DNA from: Cocleimonas sp.
GTDB taxonomy: Bacteria; Pseudomonadota; Gammaproteobacteria; Thiotrichales; Thiotrichaceae
Reading direction: 5' to 3'
Assembly: GCA_023145485.1 (NCBI GenBank)
Contig: JAGLDT010000011.1
Location: forward strand, 1 to 5,392
Length of the DNA stretch: 5,392 nt
The translations under genes were made by a program, and so were the position numbers. Positions 1 through 5,392 of this stretch are shown one piece after another. Each line of letters starts with the position of its first letter. The first letter of the stretch is position 1. The notes beneath the pieces are model-generated. The model was not told where the DNA came from. It saw only the letters and a list, made by a program, of their open reading frames with translations, and did no database searches.

Positions 1-42
1 GGCATCTTAATTCAACCCCATAACTGTATAAGGATATATATT

Positions 43-954
43 ATGAAAATTGCCATCCTTTCTCGAAATAACAAACTCTATTCTACACAGCGTCTCATTG
101 AAGCGGCTAAAAGCCGAGGACATGACCCCATAGTCGTTGATTTCTTGCGTTGCTACATGAATATCGCATCACATACCCCAACAATATATTGTCATGGAAA
201 AGAACTAAATAGCATCGATGCAGTCATACCCCGTATCGGTTCTTCTGTTAGTTTTTATGGTGCGGCTGTTGTACGCCAATTTGAAATGATGGGTATTCTT
301 TCATTAATAAAATCAGTTGGTATTACACGTGCACAGGACAAGTTGCACTCTTTACAGATGTTATCTTGCAAAGGAATTGGTTTACCCGTTACTGGTTTTG
401 CAAATCGCCCCGATGAAATCGAAGATCTAATTCACATGGTTGGTGGCGCGCCATTGGTTATAAAATTACTCTCTGGCACCCAAGGCATTGGGGTAGTACT
501 AGCAGAAACAAAGCAGGCAGCGAGTAGTGTTATTGAAGCCTTTATGGGATTAAAAGCTAATATTCTGGTACAAGAATATATTAAGGAAGCTAAAGGCGCG
601 GATATTCGCTGTTTTGTGATTGGTAGCAAGGTTGTCGCAGCCATGGAGCGTAAAGCAAAGGCGGGGGAGTTTCGCTCTAATTTGCACCGTGGTGGTACGT
701 CGAGACTGATTAAGATAACACCAGAAGAACGTTCAACTGCGGTACGCTCTGCAAAAATATTAGGATTAGATGTTGCGGGGGTTGATATTTTACGTGCCAA
801 TCATGGCCCTGTGGTAATGGAAGTTAATTCATCACCTGGCTTGGAGGGAATAGAGAAAGTAACAGGAAAAGATGTGGCAGGAATGATCATTGATTTTCTT
901 GAAAAAACAGTACAAATCAAGCAAAAAAGAAGAGTAAAAGAAAATACAAGTTAA
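43..954 (+). CDS. rimK: RimK, ribosomal protein S6 alpha-L-glutamate ligase
   Basis: This cytoplasmic ATP-grasp enzyme adds glutamate residues to the C terminus of ribosomal protein S6 and, from work on the family, can also make short poly-alpha-glutamate. The 303 residues align with remembered E. coli RimK (300 aa) from MKIAILSR onward. The N-terminal part (about 1-95) contains CYMNI (37-41) and DAVIPRIG (59-66). The ATP-grasp part has K100, K141, the glycine loop GTQGIG (145-150), QEYIKE (177-182), DIRCFVIG (187-194) and RSNLHRGG (211-218). Likely metal ligands are D248, E260 and N262 in VMEVNSSPG (258-266). The C-terminal tail is Lys/Arg-rich. The ATG is supported by AAGGA at 30-34, 8 bases upstream, and by family alignment, although the frame stays open to base 1. 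A glutamate-modifying hydrolase gene follows after 79 bases. The S6 gene is not in the window. Confidence 0.97.
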   Translation: MKIAILSRNNKLYSTQRLIEAAKSRGHDPIVVDFLRCYMNIASHTPTIYCHGKELNSIDAVIPRIGSSVSFYGAAVVRQFEMMGILSLIKSVGITRAQDKLHSLQMLSCKGIGLPVTGFANRPDEIEDLIHMVGGAPLVIKLLSGTQGIGVVLAETKQAASSVIEAFMGLKANILVQEYIKEAKGADIRCFVIGSKVVAAMERKAKAGEFRSNLHRGGTSRLIKITPEERSTAVRSAKILGLDVAGVDILRANHGPVVMEVNSSPGLEGIEKVTGKDVAGMIIDFLEKTVQIKQKRRVKENTS

Positions 955-998
955 TAAATTTCAACTTAGAGCGAGGCTATCTAAAATAAGTTTCTAGC

Positions 999-1027
999 CC
1001 CCCTTAAAGTTTGAAATAACAAGGGGG
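999..1027 (+). promoter_or_regulatory. Hairpin covering the ribosome binding site of the M14-like gene
   Basis: CCCCCTT (999-1005) is perfectly complementary to AAGGGGG (1021-1027). This gives a 7-bp stem with five G-C pairs and a 15-base loop. The right arm is the Shine-Dalgarno sequence of the gene starting at 1034, so folding would hide it from the ribosome. A weaker hairpin just upstream (GGCTA 975-979 with TAGCC 995-999) shares only base 999. No T-tract follows the stem, so it does not look like an intrinsic terminator. A regulatory role is inferred; the complementarity is seen directly. Confidence 0.5.
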
Positions 1028-1033
1028 TATATC

Positions 1034-2077
1034 ATGGGGAATACAATTAATATTGGTGGCATAGAAGTAAAACCAGGCGAGAGACGTTCAATTGATATTG
1101 AGTTGCCACCACTTTACACGCACACATCTGTCACCATGCCCGTGCATGTGATTAATGGCAAAAAATCAGGACCAATACTTTTTGTTAGTGCCGCAGTGCA
1201 TGGTGATGAAATCAATGGTGTTGAAATCATTCGTCGCTTAATAAATTCTGAAAAGGATGAGCTTGATAATATCAGTGGCACCTTGATCGCAGTACCTGTC
1301 GTTAATGTTTATGGTTTTATCTCACAGTCTCGTTATCTACCCGATAGACGTGATCTTAATCGTTTTTTTCCTGGTTCTGAAAAAGGGACGATGGCGGCAC
1401 GTTTAGCGCATGTCTTTATCCAAGAAATTGCATCAAAATGTACTCACGGTATTGACTTACATACCGCTGCAATCAATAGAGAAAACTTACCCCAAATACG
1501 TGCAGCCCTAAATGATGGTTCTGATAATGGTGCTGAAATCCAAAATATGGCGTGTGCCTTTCATGCGCCTGTTGTCATTAACTCTGCAAAATTACTCGAT
1601 GGTTCGATGCGTAAGGCTGTTTCTAATCTTGGTATTCCTATTTTACTGTATGAGGCAGGTGAAGCATTGCGCTTTAATGAAATTGCTATTCGCGCGGGTG
1701 TAAAAGGCGTTATTAATGTCATGCGTCGTTTGAAGATGTTAGCTGATGGCGAACATTGCGATATTTATAATAAACCATTAGTTGCCAATTCTAGCTCATG
1801 GGTTAGAGCATCACAAAGTGGTATTTTGCGTAGCCTATTGCCATTAGGAGATCAGGTTAGTAAAGGTGATCTATTGGGTATTGTCAGTGATCCTTTTGGC
1901 GGATCTGAGGAACACATTTTGGCAAAAAGAAGTGGTATTGTGATTGGCAAATCAAACTTACCCTTAGTGTATGAAGGGGAAGCATTATTTCATATCGCAC
2001 ATTTTGATAACCCAGATGATATTGCAGAGGCAGTAGGTGCTTTTCAAGAGACGCATGCCTTACCAAGGATGAGGTAG
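1034..2077 (+). CDS. M14-like zinc hydrolase, succinylglutamate desuccinylase/aspartoacylase family
   Basis: Predicted cytoplasmic zinc-dependent amide hydrolase of 347 residues with no signal peptide. The carboxypeptidase-fold core (about 45-235) has the zinc motif HGDE (H56, E59), a second ligand H143 in GIDLHT (139-144), the substrate-side DLNR (107-110) and a candidate catalytic glutamate E207 in LLYEAGE (204-210). The C-terminal part (about 255-322) has the spacing of a lipoyl/barrel-sandwich domain: GILRSLLPLGDQVSKGDLL (263-281). This two-domain form differs from plain AstE, and no arginine-catabolism genes are nearby, so a role in the AST pathway is unlikely. Family members are known to sit next to rimK, which suggests a substrate related to glutamylated proteins or peptides. 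The ATG at 1034 follows AAGGGGGT (1021-1028), a strong site partly locked in a hairpin. Exact substrate unknown. Confidence 0.92.
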   Translation: MGNTINIGGIEVKPGERRSIDIELPPLYTHTSVTMPVHVINGKKSGPILFVSAAVHGDEINGVEIIRRLINSEKDELDNISGTLIAVPVVNVYGFISQSRYLPDRRDLNRFFPGSEKGTMAARLAHVFIQEIASKCTHGIDLHTAAINRENLPQIRAALNDGSDNGAEIQNMACAFHAPVVINSAKLLDGSMRKAVSNLGIPILLYEAGEALRFNEIAIRAGVKGVINVMRRLKMLADGEHCDIYNKPLVANSSSWVRASQSGILRSLLPLGDQVSKGDLLGIVSDPFGGSEEHILAKRSGIVIGKSNLPLVYEGEALFHIAHFDNPDDIAEAVGAFQETHALPRMR

Positions 2078-2078
2078 T

Positions 2079-2098
2079 TTTTACAAAAATTTTACAAA
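2079..2098. repeat. Direct repeat TTTTACAAA at the convergent gene junction
   Basis: TTTTACAAA occurs at 2079-2087 and again at 2090-2098, an 11-base period. It spans the 14-base gap between the two convergent stop codons and covers the zapD stop (2092-2094). It has no GC-rich stem, so it is not a standard bidirectional terminator. It may be chance in AT-rich DNA. Confidence 0.5.
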
Positions 2099-2853
2099 CT
2101 GCATAAGAACAGTAAGAAAGGAACATTTTCTAGCTCTTGTGTGCCACGCTCGGATAAATCATCGACTTTAACAAAACGAACTGAAAAACGTTGTTTTCCT
2201 GCACTCACTTCAGGGTAATAGCGTGTATCCTCAGGCAATTCGATACGTAATAATTGATAATCACGACTAGGGTTTAAACCTGCTTGAAAAAAACCATCCT
2301 CAGCAATAACATCTTCGCTATTACGACTGTCACGTATGAGTTGCAAGACAATTTCAATCGCATCGTATGCCATAGAATAAGGTTCTACCCACTCGGTTAG
2401 ATCATCAACACGCTTTTCTTCACTCTGGTGCAACCAAAAATTAAACAACGGCACATCAAATCCGTTCATACTGCCTGCAATACCAGCACGTTGTCTTAAT
2501 AGATTTAAAAAAGCATGACGCTTGAGATGTTGCCCTAGCTGACCTCTAAAACTATAAATTTGTTTACCCTTTTCTTCAAGGCGATTCAATATTTTTTGTA
2601 AGCGATCAGCATCGCCCCCTTCTAACTCGGAAAGACGACGCACGGCTTGAGTTTGCCAGTCAAGCACATTAAGTAACGCGTTTTTTACATCTAAGCGGGA
2701 AGATAAGTTATACAATTCAAGCAATACCATAATGGCAGCCTGACAATTCTCATGCGTTGGGGCTTCAATATGCAGTTTAAAGCGTTTAATTAAATATTCT
2801 AAACGCAAAAATAGACGAATTTTTTCGTTAAGCGGTTGTTCGTAAACAGCCAT
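2092..2853 (-). CDS. zapD: ZapD, FtsZ-ring-associated cell division protein
   Basis: ZapD (formerly YacF) binds FtsZ in the cytoplasm and bundles its filaments at the division ring. The 253-residue product is close to the usual length (E. coli 247 aa). Family landmarks are YEQPLNEKIRLFLRLEYL (4-21), the central block GQHLKR..FLNLLRQR (107-122) followed by GFDVPLFNFWLH (131-142), and YYPEVSAGKQRFSVRF (212-227). These match E. coli ZapD segments such as SFDLPTLHIWLH and LYPQISGHKSRFAIRF. The N-terminal two thirds is predicted helical, followed by a short beta-rich part. An in-frame GTG lies at 2856, but AGGAAG at 2861-2866 is 7 bases from the ATG at 2853 and only 4 from the GTG, so the ATG is preferred. 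The gene follows coaE by 68 bases and no yacG follows it. Confidence 0.96.
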   Translation of the reverse strand: MAVYEQPLNEKIRLFLRLEYLIKRFKLHIEAPTHENCQAAIMVLLELYNLSSRLDVKNALLNVLDWQTQAVRRLSELEGGDADRLQKILNRLEEKGKQIYSFRGQLGQHLKRHAFLNLLRQRAGIAGSMNGFDVPLFNFWLHQSEEKRVDDLTEWVEPYSMAYDAIEIVLQLIRDSRNSEDVIAEDGFFQAGLNPSRDYQLLRIELPEDTRYYPEVSAGKQRFSVRFVKVDDLSERGTQELENVPFLLFLCSL

Positions 2854-2860
2854 CACAGCG

Positions 2861-2866
2861 CTTCCT
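2861..2866 (-). promoter_or_regulatory. Ribosome binding site that decides the zapD start
   Basis: On the minus strand this reads AGGAAG. It lies 7 bases before ATG 2853 and 4 bases before the in-frame GTG at 2856. Normal spacing favours the ATG, which removes one residue from the longest possible reading frame. Confidence 0.7.
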
Positions 2867-2921
2867 AATAATTGTAAGATATTGGGGTAAGATACTAAAA
2901 ATACCCAAAGTATAACAGAAG

Positions 2922-3527
2922 TTACCCATCAAGAATAAGGTCTTCATGTAGTGAGTTCACTTGTAACAACAACTTTGCCTTACTACCACTATTATCCAAG
3001 ATATGTGTTGCCTGTTTTAATCTTGTTGTGCGACTGACCTGCTTATTAATAATTGATTTAATAATGGTTATACTCATATCGTCACGCTGACAAATTCGTT
3101 GAATTTGTTGTTCAACAAAACAATCAACTACCACAATATAATCAAATAAATCCACATAATTTTTTTCTATCAGTAATGGTATATCAGCAATAATATAAGG
3201 CATTTTTAAGACGAGTGACTCACTTTCTGCTAATCTGTTTTTTATAGTGTGATATATTTTAGGATGAAGAATTGCCTCAAGTTGTTTTAGTTTTTCTTTA
3301 TCAGAGAAGATCAGTTTTTTTAATATATGACGATCCAGTGAGCCGTCTTTTTGCAATACACTAACACCAAAAATTGCAATGATCTCATTGAGTGCCATTG
3401 TGTTTGGGGCGACCATCTCATAGGCAATTTTATCCGCATCAATGATGGTAACCCCCTTATCAGAAAAAGCCTGCGTTACTGTACTTTTTCCACAACCAAT
3501 ACCACCTGTTAAACCAATTTTTATCAT
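2922..3527 (-). CDS. coaE: Dephospho-CoA kinase CoaE
   Basis: CoaE phosphorylates the 3'-hydroxyl of the ribose in dephospho-CoA using ATP, the last step of coenzyme A synthesis in the cytoplasm. The 201 residues match the usual size (E. coli 206 aa). The P-loop is GLTGGIGCGKST (5-16). IDADKIA (29-35) matches the conserved IDAD motif. LDR (64-66), LEAILHPKI (83-91) and IPLLIE (116-121) follow the family order. The lid and C-terminal region contain QRDD (147-150) and HILDNSG (175-181), the latter matching the family xxIDNSG. The ATG at 3527 is preceded by AGGA (3538-3541), 10 bases away. The gene lies 17 bases after the SDR gene, suggesting co-transcription, and runs on toward zapD as in many gammaproteobacteria. 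The usual pilD is not upstream. Confidence 0.97.
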   Translation of the reverse strand: MIKIGLTGGIGCGKSTVTQAFSDKGVTIIDADKIAYEMVAPNTMALNEIIAIFGVSVLQKDGSLDRHILKKLIFSDKEKLKQLEAILHPKIYHTIKNRLAESESLVLKMPYIIADIPLLIEKNYVDLFDYIVVVDCFVEQQIQRICQRDDMSITIIKSIINKQVSRTTRLKQATHILDNSGSKAKLLLQVNSLHEDLILDG

Positions 3528-3544
3528 GATCTAAATTTCCTGAT

Positions 3545-4417
3545 TTATTTCAGCCCTTTTTCCAAATTTGGAAACTGTAATTCAATTCCTAACTGCGCCA
3601 CTATTTTTTTATTACTAATGCGACGTGATTCTTGCAAATAGGATACCATTCCCGCACTAAGTGTCGCTTTAGCTTGTTGCATACTGATCTGTGGTGGATG
3701 TGCTAAACCTGCGTAATCAGCTACTTGATTAAAGTATTCGGTCATCGTACTTGGGTGATCATCAGTAACATTATAGATTTCACCACTAATACTAGAATCC
3801 ATTGCCCGTTGACAGATCATTGCTAAGTCATCGGCATGAATACGGTTTGTCCAACCTGCTTGGCTTGTTTTAACGACAGGTAAGCCTTTTTTTAGACGAG
3901 CAAGTGGTAGACGATCTTTAGCATAAATACCAGGAACACGAAGTATGATGTATTCACGCTGACGTATTTGCGCCCATTGTTGCAAGGTTGTTTCAGCTGA
4001 TAAACGTCGATAGGCTCGGTCTGCCTGTGGGTTTGTTGCGGTTTTTTCATCTATCCACTCCCCTTTTGAATCACCATAAACCCCTGTGGTGCTAATTAAT
4101 ACAATACGTTTAGGAGGCTTGACTAAGGATGCTAGAAACTGTTTGAGACGAGTATCTTCTCTTCCTGCTCGTGGAGGGGGTGTAAAGTAGAATAGTTTAT
4201 TATTGTTTATTTCATTACTGAGGTTGGTAACCTCCTCTCTACTCATACTATCCAGATCTAATGCAGTCGTGTGGATCCCCATTGTTTCACAGCTGTTTTT
4301 TGATGCTTTGCTACTAACAAGAGCGTTGATGATCATTGCCTGTTTTTCTTGAAGGTAAAGATTTGCTACACGACGACCAATATCCCCACAGCCGATAATC
4401 CAAAGTTTATTTTCCAT
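3545..4417 (-). CDS. YeeZ-like NAD(P)-binding SDR-family protein
   Basis: Predicted cytoplasmic extended/atypical short-chain dehydrogenase-reductase of 290 residues, resembling E. coli YeeZ (about 274 aa); no substrate is known for this group. The Rossmann nucleotide-binding motif is GCGDIG (9-14) after a short first strand. YFTPPP (77-82) is typical of YeeZ-like proteins. STTGVYG (109-115) holds the Ser/Thr of the active site. RAYRRLSAE (134-142) occupies the position of the classical YxxxK, but the lysine is absent. LRVPGIYAKDRLP (159-171), NRIHADDLA (191-199) and GEIYNVTDD (212-220) are the usual later SDR landmarks. ATG 4417 has GAGGGA (4425-4430) 7 bases upstream, plus GAGG directly abutting the start. 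Likely co-transcribed with coaE. It could be annotated as an NAD-dependent epimerase/dehydratase, but a sugar substrate should not be assumed. Confidence 0.88.
   Translation of the reverse strand: MENKLWIIGCGDIGRRVANLYLQEKQAMIINALVSSKASKNSCETMGIHTTALDLDSMSREEVTNLSNEINNNKLFYFTPPPRAGREDTRLKQFLASLVKPPKRIVLISTTGVYGDSKGEWIDEKTATNPQADRAYRRLSAETTLQQWAQIRQREYIILRVPGIYAKDRLPLARLKKGLPVVKTSQAGWTNRIHADDLAMICQRAMDSSISGEIYNVTDDHPSTMTEYFNQVADYAGLAHPPQISMQQAKATLSAGMVSYLQESRRISNKKIVAQLGIELQFPNLEKGLK
3559..3574. repeat. Perfect 16-bp palindrome near the end of the SDR gene
   Basis: The sequence TTTCCAAATTTGGAAA is identical on both strands with no spacer. It lies inside the last codons of the SDR gene (coding part of FPN), 32 bases upstream of the coaE start. 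It could be an operator for a dimeric regulator or simply chance in AT-rich coding DNA. Its lack of a loop makes it a poor RNA hairpin. No known regulator is recognised. Confidence 0.6.
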
Positions 4418-4424
4418 CCTCTTT

Positions 4425-4446
4425 TCCCTCTAATCAATTTAAGGGA
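4425..4446 (-). promoter_or_regulatory. Possible hairpin over the SDR gene ribosome binding site
   Basis: On the minus strand TCCCT (4446-4442) is complementary to AGGGA (4429-4425), part of the ribosome binding site of the gene starting at 4417. The stem is 5 bp, extendable by one G-T pair, with a 12-base loop (10 if that pair forms). It is short and could be chance, but it has the same layout as the stronger hairpin before the gene at 1034. Confidence 0.25.
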
Positions 4447-4479
4447 GCAGATAGTAACACTGAGCGCTAAAATAAACGT

Positions 4480-5283
4480 CTATGGGGATCTAAATCCTGA
4501 TATTTTCCATTCCCCTGCAATTTCCTGATAGCAAATTTGCTGAGGATTGAGCATTAAAAAATATTTTTTAACGATAAAGCCTCTTTGACCTTTTAAGGTT
4601 TCAACTTCAAGCCATTGACGACCTCTTTTCTTTGATTTTTGTGTAGAGAGTAGCTTGACCGCATTATGGCTTAAATGGCTTACAATGCTTGCTTTTGTAT
4701 TCGCGTGTTTGCGTAAACGAACATTTTTTCCATTAATATACCCCCAGTTTTTTCCTACAACTTGATCTTGATTTTCCCCGATATAGTTAGCTCTAGCTGG
4801 TCCACAAATATGCCCATTGACTTGTTGATAGTGTTTTGTTTTAACGATTTTCAATAAGCTTTTCCAATATTCATCTCCTAAGCCTGTCACTAGCGATTCA
4901 AACTGCTGTGCTATAGGAAGACCTTCAGTGCAAGCAGGTCCTAAACAAATAAAGTGGGGGGACAACTCTCCTTGCATCGTTCGCATGTTTTTATTATCGA
5001 TGCGCGCCCTTAACTTATTAATATAAGAAATAAAACGTCGCTCGGGTGTATAAGGGTAATCGATGGATATTTTCTTGAGGATAAGCTGACTAAAAGGCGG
5101 TCTTTTAGAGCGTTGTTTGCTGTCCTCTGATGCTTGACTAGCTTGACTAGCTTGAGGTAGTGAGGGCGTTGATTCTTGTGTTGTTGCTGGATTGTCTTTA
5201 CCAGAACAAGAACTAAGTAATAACGCAAAACTAATGAAAAAGCCGCGAATCCATGCGGCACAATGCCTTTCCTTGTTACTCAT
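4480..5283 (-). CDS. SH3-domain lipoprotein of unknown function
   Basis: A 267-residue predicted lipoprotein. A basic N-terminus (to R13) precedes a hydrophobic stretch (14-25) and the lipobox LSSC, with C26 as the lipidation site. The next residue is Ser, not Asp, which fits outer-membrane sorting. A low-complexity linker (27-62) contains three QAS triplets (44-52). A helical domain (about 65-165) carries C113, C118 and C160, and C251 lies near the end, so disulfides are possible. A bacterial SH3 domain (about 182-243) includes GKNVRLRKHANTKASIVSHL and RGFIVKKYF. The closing part CYQEIAGEWKISGF resembles the tail of an SH3 protein family I recall from other proteobacteria, where a similar helical domain precedes the SH3 part. 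ATG 5283 has GAGG (5291-5294) 7 bases upstream. SH3 domains of this type often bind cell wall; that role is inferred. Confidence 0.84.
   Translation of the reverse strand: MSNKERHCAAWIRGFFISFALLLSSCSGKDNPATTQESTPSLPQASQASQASEDSKQRSKRPPFSQLILKKISIDYPYTPERRFISYINKLRARIDNKNMRTMQGELSPHFICLGPACTEGLPIAQQFESLVTGLGDEYWKSLLKIVKTKHYQQVNGHICGPARANYIGENQDQVVGKNWGYINGKNVRLRKHANTKASIVSHLSHNAVKLLSTQKSKKRGRQWLEVETLKGQRGFIVKKYFLMLNPQQICYQEIAGEWKISGFRSP
5132..5155. repeat. Nine-base tandem repeat in the lipoprotein linker
   Basis: GCTTGACTA is repeated 2.7 times without mismatch on the plus strand. On the minus strand it encodes the Gln-Ala-Ser triplets of the linker after the lipidated cysteine. Because the unit is a multiple of three, copy-number change would alter linker length without a frameshift. 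Confidence 0.8.
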
Positions 5284-5392
5284 TCCTTTGCCTCTATATT
5301 ATTTAGGCTTTACCTAAGGACTGAGGATTCAATAACACCCGAACTCTAACTTGCCTTTTTGTCCCAGTTTGAATGCTCTAAGATCGTTGCGT
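5284..5392. other. Right-edge region with a possible tail of an unrecognised minus-strand gene
   Basis: Upstream of the lipoprotein gene, one minus-strand frame is open from the window edge (5391) to TGA at 5331-5329 and would encode 20 residues ending KLEFGCY. Another minus-strand frame is open for 14 residues from the edge, ending WDKKAS before TAG. I cannot tell which, if either, is coding, and I recognise neither. TTAGG/CCTAA (5303-5307 and 5313-5317) can form a small 5-bp stem. No clear promoter was found: the AT-rich TAATAT (5301-5296) lies too close to the ribosome binding site to serve as its -10 element. Confidence 0.25.

Noticed and set aside
1..42. Tail of an upstream gene such as the rimK-linked zinc protease RimB, or an N-terminal extension of RimK.
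   Set aside because: Two frames stop at 8-10 and 21-23 but too few residues are visible to identify either. The extension is disfavoured by the ribosome binding site at 30-34 and by RimK alignment.
444..453. GC-rich palindrome TGGCGCGCCA within rimK.
   Set aside because: It encodes the conserved Gly-Gly-Ala-Pro stretch of RimK, so coding constraint explains it.
432..800. A 122-codon open frame antisense to rimK.
   Set aside because: It lies wholly within the strongly conserved rimK coding sequence, has no family resemblance and is explained as a shadow frame.
1512..1703. A 63-codon open frame in another frame of the hydrolase gene.
   Set aside because: Fully inside a gene with intact zinc motifs; no sign of an independent product.
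2060..2082. Intrinsic terminator after the hydrolase gene (TACC/GGTA stem followed by five T).
   Set aside because: The stem has only two G-C pairs and overlaps the stop codon; too weak to call.
1884..2126. An 80-codon minus-strand frame across the convergent junction.
   Set aside because: Overlaps the ends of both the hydrolase gene and zapD, which are each supported by family similarity.
2882..2908. Terminator between coaE and zapD from GGGTA/TACCC complementarity.
   Set aside because: The stem is short with a bulged G, and no T-tract follows on the minus strand.
5010..5261. An 83-codon minus-strand frame overlapping the lipoprotein.
   Set aside because: Alternative frame of a gene with a clear signal peptide, lipobox and SH3 domain.

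Overview
The window carries six intact protein-coding genes in two converging blocks and no RNA gene, insertion sequence, CRISPR array or prophage that I can recognise. The host is most likely a gammaproteobacterium. ZapD is confined largely to beta- and gammaproteobacteria, and coaE next to zapD is a classic gammaproteobacterial pairing. RimK also reads very close to the Escherichia coli protein from end to end. Base composition is AT-rich (roughly 40% GC by eye, not counted), so an enteric bacterium or typical pseudomonad is unlikely. I cannot name a genus.

Left block, plus strand: rimK (43-954), the ATP-grasp ligase that adds glutamates to the C terminus of ribosomal protein S6. It is followed 79 bases later by a zinc-dependent M14-like hydrolase of the succinylglutamate desuccinylase/aspartoacylase family (1034-2077). 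The ribosome binding site of this second gene lies inside a predicted hairpin. A glutamate ligase beside a carboxypeptidase-fold amide hydrolase suggests a writer/eraser pair for glutamylation; that is inference.

Right block, minus strand, in transcription order: an SH3-domain lipoprotein (5283-4480), a YeeZ-like SDR protein (4417-3545), coaE (3527-2922, last step of coenzyme A synthesis) and zapD (2853-2092, FtsZ-ring bundling factor). Gaps of 62, 17 and 68 bases allow one transcript, with the SDR-coaE junction the tightest. The usual neighbours pilD (before coaE) and yacG (after zapD) are missing from their expected places.

The two blocks meet tail to tail with 14 bases between stop codons and no convincing terminator. 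All gaps between genes are shorter than 100 bases. The right edge (5284-5392) holds about 109 bases without a complete gene, possibly including the last codons of an unrecognised minus-strand gene. Most of this is conserved housekeeping content. The points most worth a second look are the rimK-hydrolase pair, the hairpin over the hydrolase ribosome binding site, and the little-characterised lipoprotein.
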